Assembly (NCBI GenBank): GCA_030040895.1
Contig: JASHSJ010000022.1
Coordinates: 1-35,836, forward strand
From: Microcaldota archaeon
Lineage (GTDB): Archaea > Micrarchaeota > Micrarchaeia > Micrarchaeales > Micrarchaeaceae
Direction of reading: 5' to 3'
DNA: 35,836 bases
Positions 19,523 to 26,952 of the stretch are shown piece after piece. Positions within the stretch are counted from its first letter, which is position 1, and every line of letters starts with the position of its first letter. Below the pieces are notes generated by a model. The model ran no database searches, had not been told where the DNA came from, and saw nothing but the letters and a program-made list of their open reading frames with translations. A program made the position numbers and the translations under genes.

Positions 19523-19750
19523 ATGACACAACCGGAAAGACCTTTTGACCTGCTGAACAAGGCGCTTCAGCACAACGTCCTGATAAGACTCAAAGGAGGA
19601 GCTAGCATCAGGGGCAAGCTGACTGCATTCGACATACACATGAATCTGGTCATTCAGGACGCTGAAGAGCTGGACGATGGAACAGTAAAGGCGAAGGTCG
19701 GGACCATGCTGCTGCGCGGAGGCAATATTCTTTATATATCCCCAGCATAA
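19523..19750 (+). CDS. Archaeal Sm-like protein (LSm)
   Basis: 75 residues with both Sm motifs. Sm1 is VLIRLKGGASIRGKLTAFDIHMNLVI (G and D positions intact), and Sm2 is LLRGGNILYISP. Archaeal Sm proteins form heptameric rings that bind U-rich RNA and take part in RNA handling; a link to tRNA processing has been proposed. ATG 19523 is chosen; GTG 19517, two codons earlier, is also possible. The gene sits between the polymerase operon and tRNA-Ala, whose TATA box lies inside its last codons. Confidence 0.95.
   Translation: MTQPERPFDLLNKALQHNVLIRLKGGASIRGKLTAFDIHMNLVIQDAEELDDGTVKAKVGTMLLRGGNILYISPA
19731..19738 (+). promoter_or_regulatory. TATA box of tRNA-Ala
   Basis: TTTATATA lies in the last codons of the LSm gene, centred about 27 bases before the tRNA 5' end. 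Confidence 0.55.
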
Positions 19751-19761
19751 TAGTCTCGCGT

Positions 19762-19833
19762 GGGCTCTTAGCGTAACGGTAGCGCACCTGCCTGGCAGGC
19801 AGGGGGTTGCGGGTTCAAATCCCGCAGAGTCCA
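19762..19833 (+). tRNA. tRNA-Ala (anticodon GGC)
   Basis: A 72-base cloverleaf. Acceptor stem gggctct/agagtcc holds the G3-U70 pair (19764 and 19830), the alanine identity element. Anticodon stem cctgc/gcagg with loop ctGGCag; T stem gcggg/cccgc; discriminator A at 19833. CCA is not encoded. An in-frame ATG of the next protein reading frame begins 2 bases after the discriminator. Confidence 0.95.
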
Positions 19834-19845
19834 CATGAATACTAA

Positions 19846-19853
19846 TTTATATC
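19846..19853 (+). promoter_or_regulatory. TATA box supporting the GTG start at 19874
   Basis: TTTATATC centred near 19849 predicts a start at about 19875, coinciding with GTG 19874. If used, the longer frame from ATG 19835 would not be translated. Confidence 0.4.
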
Positions 19854-19873
19854 TGACTAGCCTAGCTACTCCT

Positions 19874-20623
19874 GTGTCGAAACTGGAAACCCTAAAGCTC
19901 TTCATTTTCTCAATAATAGTATTTAGTGGGCTATCCACAATGTCGGTCGCTGCCCCTATAACAGCAAATGGCGTGGACTGCCTAGTCTATCAGATATACT
20001 ACGACGCAGACACTATAATATACGTACTGGCGCTGATGCTCATGACGCTCGGCGCAGCAATCTACGCTGGAGCTAATATTGCACCATCGCATTTCAAGGG
20101 CAATTTCCAGAGCTACGGAATGGGAATGATAATAGGAGGCGTCATAGCAGTAATAATTGGACTATTGGCTCCATTCATACTGGGATCGCTGACAGGAGGT
20201 GTATTCCAGCCAGCAGTCAACTCTGTAGCGCAGTCATGCGGTTTCCCGTCACCTGGAGGAGGCCTAGGAACCGGTGGAGGAGGCGGCAGCGGGGGTGGTG
20301 GATCAGGAGGATCCGGACTCATAGAAGTTGAGAGCAAATATGGATTTTCATTCACATCGCTCACTGTACCAGGAATAACTACAATAAGCTTTTCGGAGAA
20401 CAGCCTCAGCGGCGTGCCGGGAACTATAGACAACCCTTACGAAGTTGCAAATGGGTGGATCGGACCTGGTTACTACATATTCCCGCGCATAGGAGGCAAT
20501 GAAACTTCATCGCCGGTCAACACTGTTGCCGACCTTGACATATACAACCTGGCACTGTTTGGCAACAACCTTGGTGCCCCGTACTATGATGCCTACATAG
20601 TATCTGGAAACCCTTACGGATAG
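19874..20623 (+). CDS. Secreted/membrane protein: two helices, glycine linker, beta domain
   Basis: No family firmly recognised. With the GTG start at 19874 the protein has a clean signal peptide (SKLETLKLFIFSIIVFSGLS then SVAA), then two hydrophobic helices (about 47-69 and 84-107) separated by a short loop with a lysine. A 21-residue Gly/Ser linker (about 128-148) follows, then a roughly 100-residue probable beta domain. Signal plus two helices with a short loop is the layout of VirB2/TrbC-type pilins, but the C-terminal domain is not part of that family. Two cysteines (about 36 and 122) flank the helix pair. The TATA at 19846-19853 sits 26 bases before GTG 19874; the frame stays open to ATG 19835, right after tRNA-Ala. 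Confidence 0.6.
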   Translation: MSKLETLKLFIFSIIVFSGLSTMSVAAPITANGVDCLVYQIYYDADTIIYVLALMLMTLGAAIYAGANIAPSHFKGNFQSYGMGMIIGGVIAVIIGLLAPFILGSLTGGVFQPAVNSVAQSCGFPSPGGGLGTGGGGGSGGGGSGGSGLIEVESKYGFSFTSLTVPGITTISFSENSLSGVPGTIDNPYEVANGWIGPGYYIFPRIGGNETSSPVNTVADLDIYNLALFGNNLGAPYYDAYIVSGNPYG

Positions 20624-20627
20624 GCAC

Positions 20628-20635
20628 TATTTATA
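20628..20635 (+). promoter_or_regulatory. TATA box of the small membrane protein gene
   Basis: TATTTATA is centred 26 bases before ATG 20658, predicting a leaderless transcript. Confidence 0.6.
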
Positions 20636-20657
20636 GTTACAATTCCAAATAATCTTG

Positions 20658-20945
20658 ATGAACGTAGTAGAGAGGTTTGCAAAAAGGCACATGCAGTCAA
20701 GGTTCAACCATTTCATCGAGATGATCAGGCTCGGCTGGAACAACTACAGCTTCATATTCTATATTGGCAGCATATCGGCCATACTTGGCCAGTTCTTCGG
20801 CATTGCTGGAGCAATTGCAACAATACTTACAATACTATTCTTTTACTATGCTGGAAGAGTAAGCAAGGTAATAGAGAAAGAACGAGAGAGGGAAAGATAT
20901 AGAAAGTTCAGGAACAGGATAAGGGCTAGGAAGAAGTCCATTTGA
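20658..20945 (+). CDS. Small membrane protein with basic tail
   Basis: 95 residues, family not recognised. An amphipathic N-terminal segment rich in Arg/His is followed by a long hydrophobic stretch (about 30-66) that can form two helices around a GQFFGIAG turn. The last 30 residues are almost entirely charged (KERERERYRKFRNRIRARKK), so the tail is likely cytoplasmic and could bind RNA, DNA or acidic lipid heads. ATG 20658 is preferred over TTG 20655, because the TATA box is 26 bases before it. The 3' end overlaps the convergent glycosyltransferase by 20 bases. Confidence 0.7.
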   Translation: MNVVERFAKRHMQSRFNHFIEMIRLGWNNYSFIFYIGSISAILGQFFGIAGAIATILTILFFYYAGRVSKVIEKERERERYRKFRNRIRARKKSI

Positions 20946-21999
20946 GTTTGTAAATCCTACCTCTCCACTTGATCTCCTGCATTTCCTTGGCCACGAGCAG
21001 GTTTACTAAGAGTATCGCTGGCATTATAGCACTGATTAGAATGAATCCACGGCATGAAATGTCACCAAGCCTGGTGCTCGAGCGCAGGATTCCTATTGCA
21101 TATGGCACTATAAGCAGGAACAAAGCTGGATTGTAAGTGATTCCGAGTATTATGCCGGAGATTGGAAGCAGGAGTTCAGCAAAGTAAAACAGCAATCCGC
21201 TCCAGAATACTCTATTATCGCCAGATATTGAAAGAGCTGTCTGCCTGTTCGCCCATTCCCAAAAGGTCCATACATTCTCGCTGGAGTTGACTATCGGTCT
21301 GGCCGAGCTCACGTATGCCATCCTCATACCCTTTGTCCTTACTTCCTTGGTTATTGCAACATCATCTGAAACGCTGTTTATAAAATGTTCGAGGAACTTG
21401 CGGTTCACGAGGCTTTTCCTGAATGCGAGGGAGCCTCCCCATCCAAAGCGCAGGTATTCTGATTCCATCATGCCCTGTCCAACTAGGCCCCAGACACACT
21501 TGGCGCTAGACCAGAACCCAGACATAGGCTTGAATATCGGAAATGTTGTTGAAGCACCTATTTGTTTGTCAGAAAGAGGTGCTATCAGCAAGGATAGCCA
21601 ATTCTTGGGTGCGGTTATGTCCGTATCTGCTATGACATATGCATCATAATTCCTAAACTTGTTCAGGGCAGTTGCTATTGCATTTGATTTGCCGCTGCCC
21701 CTTCCTTTCATTTTATCCGCAATGATATGTTTTATCCTATGGGCGTCCAGCTCCGGGACGGCTGGATCGCCTTCTGAATCGACAACTGCAACTATATCGT
21801 AGTTTTTGTACGTTTGATTTTTGAGTGATTCGAGGTTCTCTCCCAAAGTAAGCTCTCTGCCCCTTGCCGGCACTATGACAAGTGTCCTGATATCCCTCAC
21901 TGCCCTCCATTCATTGTCCCTGTAACTCCTGGTCTGTAGATATATGAAGAACAGCGCTAGCGCTCCCATCAACCCAGAATAAAAAACCGGGAAGGGCAT
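20926..21999 (-). CDS. Membrane glycosyltransferase, family 2 (GT21-like)
   Basis: 357 residues. One N-terminal helix precedes a GT-A catalytic domain with IVPARGRE, VVDSEGD (Asp74), the DTD metal motif (125-127), an acceptor-side SDD (211-213) and WEWANRQ (247-253), which stands where ceramide-glucosyltransferase-like enzymes have the (Q/R)xxRW motif. Two to three C-terminal membrane helices follow. It likely transfers a sugar from a nucleotide sugar to a membrane lipid on the cytoplasmic face; donor and acceptor are unknown. ATG 21999 is chosen over the in-frame GTG 22032, because the TATA box at 22021-22030 overlaps that GTG and lies 26 bases before the ATG. Confidence 0.88.
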   Translation of the reverse strand: MPFPVFYSGLMGALALFFIYLQTRSYRDNEWRAVRDIRTLVIVPARGRELTLGENLESLKNQTYKNYDIVAVVDSEGDPAVPELDAHRIKHIIADKMKGRGSGKSNAIATALNKFRNYDAYVIADTDITAPKNWLSLLIAPLSDKQIGASTTFPIFKPMSGFWSSAKCVWGLVGQGMMESEYLRFGWGGSLAFRKSLVNRKFLEHFINSVSDDVAITKEVRTKGMRMAYVSSARPIVNSSENVWTFWEWANRQTALSISGDNRVFWSGLLFYFAELLLPISGIILGITYNPALFLLIVPYAIGILRSSTRLGDISCRGFILISAIMPAILLVNLLVAKEMQEIKWRGRIYKLKWTSS

Positions 22000-22020
22000 G
22001 AAACGTAATATCCTACGAAT

Positions 22021-22030
22021 CCTTATAAAC
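22021..22030. promoter_or_regulatory. Palindromic TATA box between glycosyltransferase and Rieske genes
   Basis: The core TTATAA is symmetric. On the minus strand it lies about 26 bases before ATG 21999 (leaderless). On the plus strand it predicts a start near 22052, leaving a 13-base leader with AGGGATGTGA as ribosome site for ATG 22065. Confidence 0.55.
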
Positions 22031-22064
22031 ACTAATATCTACTTCATTTCAGGGATGTGAATTT

Positions 22065-22379
22065 ATGGCAACCCATAAGACGTCTTTGAAGAAAAGCGAT
22101 CTTAAGGAAAACACTCCAGTGAGAGTGGAAGTTGATGGTAAATCGGCAATGGTAGTGCTGATTAACGGAAATGTGTATGCGATAAATGCGCTGTGCAGCC
22201 ATCATGAAGGGCCGCTGAATGAAGGCACGCTTGATGGATTCATAATTGAATGCCCATGGCATGGAGCAAAGTATGATGTGAGGAATGGACAGGGATCTGA
22301 TGAAACTCCTTGGGGACCGGGTCAAGAAAGCTATCCCGTGAAGATGGACGGTAGTGGGAGCATATCCCTAGAATTCTAA
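22065..22379 (+). CDS. Rieske-type [2Fe-2S] ferredoxin
   Basis: A small soluble electron carrier of 104 residues. The cluster ligands are Cys44 and His46 (CSHHEGPLNEG) and Cys63 and His66 (CPWHGAKYD), the standard Rieske C-x-H...C-x2-H pattern with a dioxygenase-ferredoxin style fold. There is no membrane anchor or signal, so it is cytoplasmic and not the bc1-complex subunit. Its partner is not evident. It overlaps the fumC end by 4 bases on the opposite strand. Confidence 0.93.
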   Translation: MATHKTSLKKSDLKENTPVRVEVDGKSAMVVLINGNVYAINALCSHHEGPLNEGTLDGFIIECPWHGAKYDVRNGQGSDETPWGPGQESYPVKMDGSGSISLEF

Positions 22380-23764
22380 GGCTTAACCAGCCGCTTTGGA
22401 TCAAGGATTTTCTTGAGCTTTTCCTTTGGCATTATTTTCATTTCAAGGCACACTTGCATGACAGTCTTGTCTTCTTTGTAGGCCTTGCGCGCTATCTTCG
22501 CTGCTTTTGCATATCCTATGTAAGGGGCAAGGGCTGTTGCAAGTGACATGTCCTTGTTCACTACATGCCTCATCCTTTCACTGTTTGACTTTATTCCCTT
22601 CACACACTTATCAGTGAAAGTGTTTATCGCCCTTGAAAGAATTTCAATTGAATAGAGAAGATTATACGCTATGACAGGCATGAAGACATTGAGTTCGAGC
22701 TGTCCGCCCTCGGCGGCCTCTGAAACGGTAAGATCATTCCCTATGACTTGGAAACATACCATGTTGAGAAGTTCTGCTATGCTAGGATTGACCTTGCCCG
22801 GCATGATCGATGATCCTGGTAGCATTGCCGGTAGTACTATATCAGAAAATCCGGCAGCAGGCCCAGAGTTGAGCAGCCTGAGATCGTTGGCAATCTTGGA
22901 AAGCGCAATAGCAAGCTCCCTGATTGCATTGCTTGCTATGAGTTCCTCGTTCTGGTTCTGCTGAACACCGAAGAAATTGGACGCGCTGACAAAATGTCCT
23001 TTCGTATACGAGTTTATCTCCTTGACCACGTCACGATGATATTCTTTCTTTGTTTCTATGCCTGTGCCAATCGCCGTCCCACCAAGCGAAAGATGGAGAA
23101 GAACTTTTGACGCATCTGCAAGGTTTCTCTCGTGAAGCCCCACTGAATAAGCATAACCGGAGAATTCCTGGCCAAGCGTGATTGGAACAGCATCCTGAAG
23201 ATGCGTTCTCCCGGTCTTGATATCGTCCTTGAACTCTGCTGCCTTCTTCTTTAGTGCCTTTTCTAGCGCACTTACAGCTGGAATGAGTCTGTCGTTTATC
23301 ATGAAATAAGTAGCTATGTGTATAGCTGCATGATACGTGTCATTTGTTGATTGCGACATGTTGACGTGGTCGTTTGGATGTACGATCTTGTATGTTCCCT
23401 TTTTACCCCCAAGAATTTCTGATGCTCTGTTGGCTACTACTTCATTAACGTTCATGTTTGTGCTAGTGCCTGCTCCTGACTGGAATATGTCCATTATGAA
23501 TTGATCTGACAGCTTTCCTTTGAGTATTTCATCACATGCTCTGACTATTGCTTTGCTTATTCTCTTGTCAAGCTTTCCTTCCTTTGTATTTGCGAGCGCA
23601 GCCGACCGTTTAATTATCGCAAGAGCAGTTATCAGCTCAGGCCTTACCTTTATCCCTGATATGTTGAAGTTGTTAAGGGTTCTTTGTGTCTCAGAGCCGT
23701 AGTATGCATCATATGGAACCTTCACGCTTCCAAGGAAATCTACTTCTCTTCTATATCTTACCAT
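22376..23764 (-). CDS. fumC: Class II fumarate hydratase (fumarase/aspartase family)
   Basis: Likely interconverts fumarate and malate. The 462 residues contain GAGTSTNMNVNE (97-108), HPNDHVNMSQSTND (129-142), TGRTHLQDA (184-192) and the superfamily signature GSSIMPGKVNP (317-327). His188 in the GRTH motif is typical of fumarase; aspartase normally has GRTQ. Other blocks (DAYYG, VPITLGQEF, IGTGIETKKEY) look aspartase-like, so a secondary or alternative aspartate ammonia-lyase role cannot be excluded. Position 4 bases after sdhB and divergent malic enzyme favour fumarase in a succinate-to-pyruvate route. Confidence 0.88.
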   Translation of the reverse strand: MVRYRREVDFLGSVKVPYDAYYGSETQRTLNNFNISGIKVRPELITALAIIKRSAALANTKEGKLDKRISKAIVRACDEILKGKLSDQFIMDIFQSGAGTSTNMNVNEVVANRASEILGGKKGTYKIVHPNDHVNMSQSTNDTYHAAIHIATYFMINDRLIPAVSALEKALKKKAAEFKDDIKTGRTHLQDAVPITLGQEFSGYAYSVGLHERNLADASKVLLHLSLGGTAIGTGIETKKEYHRDVVKEINSYTKGHFVSASNFFGVQQNQNEELIASNAIRELAIALSKIANDLRLLNSGPAAGFSDIVLPAMLPGSSIMPGKVNPSIAELLNMVCFQVIGNDLTVSEAAEGGQLELNVFMPVIAYNLLYSIEILSRAINTFTDKCVKGIKSNSERMRHVVNKDMSLATALAPYIGYAKAAKIARKAYKEDKTVMQVCLEMKIMPKEKLKKILDPKRLVKP

Positions 23765-23768
23765 ATAC

Positions 23769-24524
23769 TCACCTCTTCTTGTCTACCTTTCCAGTCAACC
23801 TGTACTTTGCAACCTCGGATTTGAGCAGTTGTATAGCGAGCGCGGGATCAACAGACTTGGGGCACACCTTCGAGCAAGATCCTGAGAACTCACAGCCCCA
23901 AACGCCCTCAATAGTATCCAGCTTATCAAGCCTTTCCTTTGATCCCTGGTCCTTCGAATCCGCATAATATCTGTATCCCTGGGCCAGCGCCTGGGGCCCC
24001 ATGAAATCCTTGTTTGTGTTCGACACAGGACATGCATCAACGCACAGGCCGCACTTTATGCACTCCGCAAAAGGGAGAAAATAATCCACCTGCTTGTCGG
24101 TCTGCTTGAACTCGTGGTCCATGTGGAACTTCTCCCTTCCGTTTTCTCTGATTATCCACGGCATGACCTCCCTGTGCTTCTCGAAGAAGTCATCGAAGTC
24201 TGGGACAAGATCTCTGAGCACTGGATGCCCTGTCATGGGAGCAACAGATATAGTTCCGGGCCCTTCGGTGGCCAGCAGGGTTTCACACGCAAGCCTAGGC
24301 TTGCCGTTTATCACCATTGCGCATGATCCACATATGCCCATCCTGCAGCTGTATCTGAATGAAAGAGCGGGGTCCATCGACTCCTTTATGTGTATGAGCG
24401 ATTCAAGAACCGTAGAAAGACCGCCGGCCTCTACTTTATAGCTTTTCGTTACAAGGCTGCCCGTCTTCTGGTTGAGAGTTGTTATCTCTATCTCGACTTT
24501 TTCTCTTTTCTCATCTCCTGCCAT
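23769..24524 (-). CDS. sdhB: Succinate dehydrogenase/fumarate reductase iron-sulfur subunit
   Basis: 251 residues carrying three clusters. The [2Fe-2S] ligands are Cys60, 65, 68 and 80 (CRMGICGSC). The [4Fe-4S] ligands are Cys155, 158, 161 and 165 (CIKCGLCVDACP). The [3Fe-4S] ligands are Cys211, 217 and 221 (CEFSGSCSKVCP). It passes electrons from the flavin of SdhA to the membrane quinone. The start overlaps the upstream anchor gene by 14 bases and the stop lies 4 bases before fumC, so the whole set is one operon. Confidence 0.96.
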   Translation of the reverse strand: MAGDEKREKVEIEITTLNQKTGSLVTKSYKVEAGGLSTVLESLIHIKESMDPALSFRYSCRMGICGSCAMVINGKPRLACETLLATEGPGTISVAPMTGHPVLRDLVPDFDDFFEKHREVMPWIIRENGREKFHMDHEFKQTDKQVDYFLPFAECIKCGLCVDACPVSNTNKDFMGPQALAQGYRYYADSKDQGSKERLDKLDTIEGVWGCEFSGSCSKVCPKSVDPALAIQLLKSEVAKYRLTGKVDKKR

Positions 24525-24708
24525 GAACGAACACCTCTCTAATCCCTACAACGCCAAATATTATAGAACCTATGCCTATCAGCGCGCCAAGTACAAGCCT
24601 GATCTCAGGCAGCATATCCAGCGCCGAAAGTATTGACATGAGCCATAGCAGCAGCGGCATGCCTATCATGGCGCCGTAGAAGAACATCATGTATCTAAAT
24701 CCGCTCAT
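24511..24708 (-). CDS. Small succinate dehydrogenase membrane anchor (putative SdhD)
   Basis: 65 residues with two predicted membrane helices (about 8-28 and 36-58) and a short basic tail ending HGRR. Assignment as an anchor rests on its place between sdhC-like and sdhB genes, not on a family motif. ATG 24708 is chosen because it overlaps the upstream TGA as ATGA, the common coupling in this operon; a GTG at 24750 would overlap by 46 bases. It is shorter than usual SdhD proteins and has no obvious heme-ligand histidine inside a helix. Confidence 0.72.
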   Translation of the reverse strand: MSGFRYMMFFYGAMIGMPLLLWLMSILSALDMLPEIRLVLGALIGIGSIIFGVVGIREVFVHGRR

Positions 24709-25124
24709 AAGCTCAACGACAAAAGCATCAATACGAATCCTATGCCCCACAGGGCCATCGCTATGTATGGGATCGGAGTGAATAGCGCATCATGGCTTCC
24801 ATATTTCTTCTTAATCAGTGATGTGTATTCATCGCTCAGGTGGCCAAATGAAAGCCCGCGCGTTGATATGAGCGAGAATCCCTTTACCGTCTCAAATGCC
24901 TGAGGGGTTATCAATATCCACTCAATTGCAGTGAAGAATCTAAGGAGATATATCTGCACGCCGAATACAACAGCGTATATCATGAAGATTCCATAAAATA
25001 TCGAATAGACTATGAGGATTCTATAGAACAGCATATGGATGAATGATTCAGTGTCAAACTCTGCAAGCCTGACTATGTTTGCCTGGCTTCCACGTGCGTC
25101 ATACAGCTTCTTCTTTGTTGCCAT
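24705..25124 (-). CDS. Succinate dehydrogenase membrane anchor (putative SdhC)
   Basis: 139 residues with three hydrophobic stretches (about 30-58, 60-76 and 115-137) and a polar loop containing a GLSFGHLSDEYTSLIKKKYG segment. His30 at the start of the first helix, His95 and His111 are the only histidines. The classic SdhC heme motif is not apparent, so quinone or heme binding is unproven. Position 8 bases after sdhA and the ATGA overlap with the next anchor gene support the role. Together the two anchor genes provide about five helices. Confidence 0.75.
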   Translation of the reverse strand: MATKKKLYDARGSQANIVRLAEFDTESFIHMLFYRILIVYSIFYGIFMIYAVVFGVQIYLLRFFTAIEWILITPQAFETVKGFSLISTRGLSFGHLSDEYTSLIKKKYGSHDALFTPIPYIAMALWGIGFVLMLLSLSL

Positions 25125-25131
25125 ATAGTCA

Positions 25132-26874
25132 CTAATAGTGCCGTTCCACCGGCTTCCACCTCGTTATCTTGACTGGAACATAAGAAAACTTGATGCCGCG
25201 TGATGTTTTCTGCGCGATTGTGTGTTTTAGCCATTGCTTGTCGTTTCTCTTTGGATATTCACGCATTGCATGAGCACCTCTGCTTTCCTTTCTCCTGATC
25301 GCACCTTCCACAACAAGCTCTGACAATGATATCATGTGAAGGATCTCCAACGAATCCCTGAGGTTAGTGTTGTATACCATTCCCTTGTCTGCAATGCGTA
25401 TTCTTGAGAATCTGCTCTTTAGATTCCTAATTATCTTCCTGGCCTTTGCCAGCGACTTTGTCGTTCTATATGCTCCAACGTACGTGTCCATTGTATGCCA
25501 GAGTTCCTTCCTGAGGTCATATGGATTTTCATTGCCCTTTGCATCAAGAATCTTTGATATTCTGTCCTCTTCATTCTCTGCCAATCCCGCTATCTCATCG
25601 CTGAGCTGATGTCTTGATGAGAAGTTTGCTGCAAGATTTCCAGTTAGCTTGCCCCAAATGACGCACTGACTCAGCGAATTGCTGCCAAGCCTGTTTGCTC
25701 CATGGACGCTCACACAGCCGCATTCACCTGCAGCCCACAAGCCCATTGTCTTCTTCTTGGCTCCATACATAACGTTTCCAGTTATGTCCGTGTGAATGCC
25801 ACCCATTGTGAAGTGCGCGGCTGGCCTGACCGGCAAAGGGTCCTTTGAAGGGTCTATGCCAACCATCTTCATCGAAATTTCTTTTATCATTGGTAGCCTT
25901 TCGTTTATCTTGTCTTCGCCAAGATGCCGCATGTCGAGATACACAAACTCTGAATCGCCAAGTCTCTTGTCACTTATGCCCCTTCCCTGCTCTATCTCAG
26001 TTACTATTGATCTGGAAACTATGTCCCTCGGGGCGAGTTCCATAACGCTCTTGGCATAGTTCTTCATGAATCGCTCTCCCTTTGAATTGACAAGATAACC
26101 GCCTTCTCCACGAGCCGCTTCTGTTATCAGTATTGCGCTTGGCACAAGTCCAGTTGGATGGAACTGCACAAATTCCATGTCCTTCAGCGGAAGTCCTGCT
26201 TCATAAGCAAGATAAATTCCATCTCCAGTGCTGGAATATGAAGTGGTGGTAAATCCATATGATCTTGCAAATCCGCCAGTTGCTATTATAGATGCCTTCG
26301 CGGCAAAGGCCTTCATCTCTCCTGTTGCCATGTCAATTGTTGTTATTGCATTGAACCTGTCATGATCCATAATCAGCTTTGTCGCCATATGTTCATGGAA
26401 TATATCAACGTTCTTGTGCTCCAGAAGACTATCGTAGAGAGCGTTCAGCATAAAGAATCCTGTCTTGTCTGCCGCGAACACCGTTCTTGGCACGCTCATG
26501 CCACCAAACGCTCTGAGTTCTATCTCTCCTTTGCTGCTTCTCTTCCACGGAACGCCTAGTCTGTCAAACAGTCTTATCTCACTTGGCGCATGCTTGACTA
26601 GCATCTCTACGGCATCCTGGTCAGCAAGAAAATCAGATCCCTTGACAGTGTCATATGCATGAAGATCTTCATTGTCATTGTTCCTGCCAGGATAAAGAAC
26701 TCCAGATATTCCTCCTTCTGCTGATACAGAGTGGCTTCTCATTGCATGGAGCTTCGATATTAGCGCAATTGACAGCTTCTCATTCGCCATGGATGCTTGG
26801 AGAGCCGCCCTCATGCCTGCGAGCCCGCTGCCCAGTATTACTATATCATATTTAAGGAGCTCCATCAATATCAT
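25132..26874 (-). CDS. sdhA: Succinate dehydrogenase/fumarate reductase flavoprotein
   Basis: 580 residues. The FAD dinucleotide-binding strand is IVILGSGLAGMRAA (11-24). The covalent flavin-attachment histidine lies in MRSHSVSAEGG (His48). The capping-domain active site includes FHPTGL, RGEGGYLVN and GERFM. The C-terminal signature is KESRGAHAMREYPKRND. It oxidises succinate to fumarate, or the reverse. Direction cannot be told from sequence. ATG 26874 lies about 10 bases after the start predicted from the TATA box at 26907-26914; an in-frame ATG is also present at 26865. Confidence 0.97.
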   Translation of the reverse strand: MILMELLKYDIVILGSGLAGMRAALQASMANEKLSIALISKLHAMRSHSVSAEGGISGVLYPGRNNDNEDLHAYDTVKGSDFLADQDAVEMLVKHAPSEIRLFDRLGVPWKRSSKGEIELRAFGGMSVPRTVFAADKTGFFMLNALYDSLLEHKNVDIFHEHMATKLIMDHDRFNAITTIDMATGEMKAFAAKASIIATGGFARSYGFTTTSYSSTGDGIYLAYEAGLPLKDMEFVQFHPTGLVPSAILITEAARGEGGYLVNSKGERFMKNYAKSVMELAPRDIVSRSIVTEIEQGRGISDKRLGDSEFVYLDMRHLGEDKINERLPMIKEISMKMVGIDPSKDPLPVRPAAHFTMGGIHTDITGNVMYGAKKKTMGLWAAGECGCVSVHGANRLGSNSLSQCVIWGKLTGNLAANFSSRHQLSDEIAGLAENEEDRISKILDAKGNENPYDLRKELWHTMDTYVGAYRTTKSLAKARKIIRNLKSRFSRIRIADKGMVYNTNLRDSLEILHMISLSELVVEGAIRRKESRGAHAMREYPKRNDKQWLKHTIAQKTSRGIKFSYVPVKITRWKPVERHY

Positions 26875-26906
26875 TAGTATACGTCTATATGCACAGGACA
26901 GGCAAA

Positions 26907-26914
26907 ATATTTAA
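26907..26914. promoter_or_regulatory. Palindromic TATA element between sdhA and malic enzyme
   Basis: ATATTTAA, reading TTAAATAT on the minus strand. It predicts starts near 26884 (sdhA, 10-base leader) and 26937 (malic enzyme, 16-base leader), so one site may drive both sides of the C4-acid pathway. Confidence 0.5.
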
Positions 26915-26952
26915 GCAATAAGTGTTCAGTGCATCTACTTTCGAGTGTGAAA

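Noticed and set aside
20268-20340. Glycine-serine linker as vector contamination
   Set aside because: Gly and Ser codons vary, the flanks continue in frame in genome-like sequence, and a similar Gly-rich segment occurs in the ABC permease.
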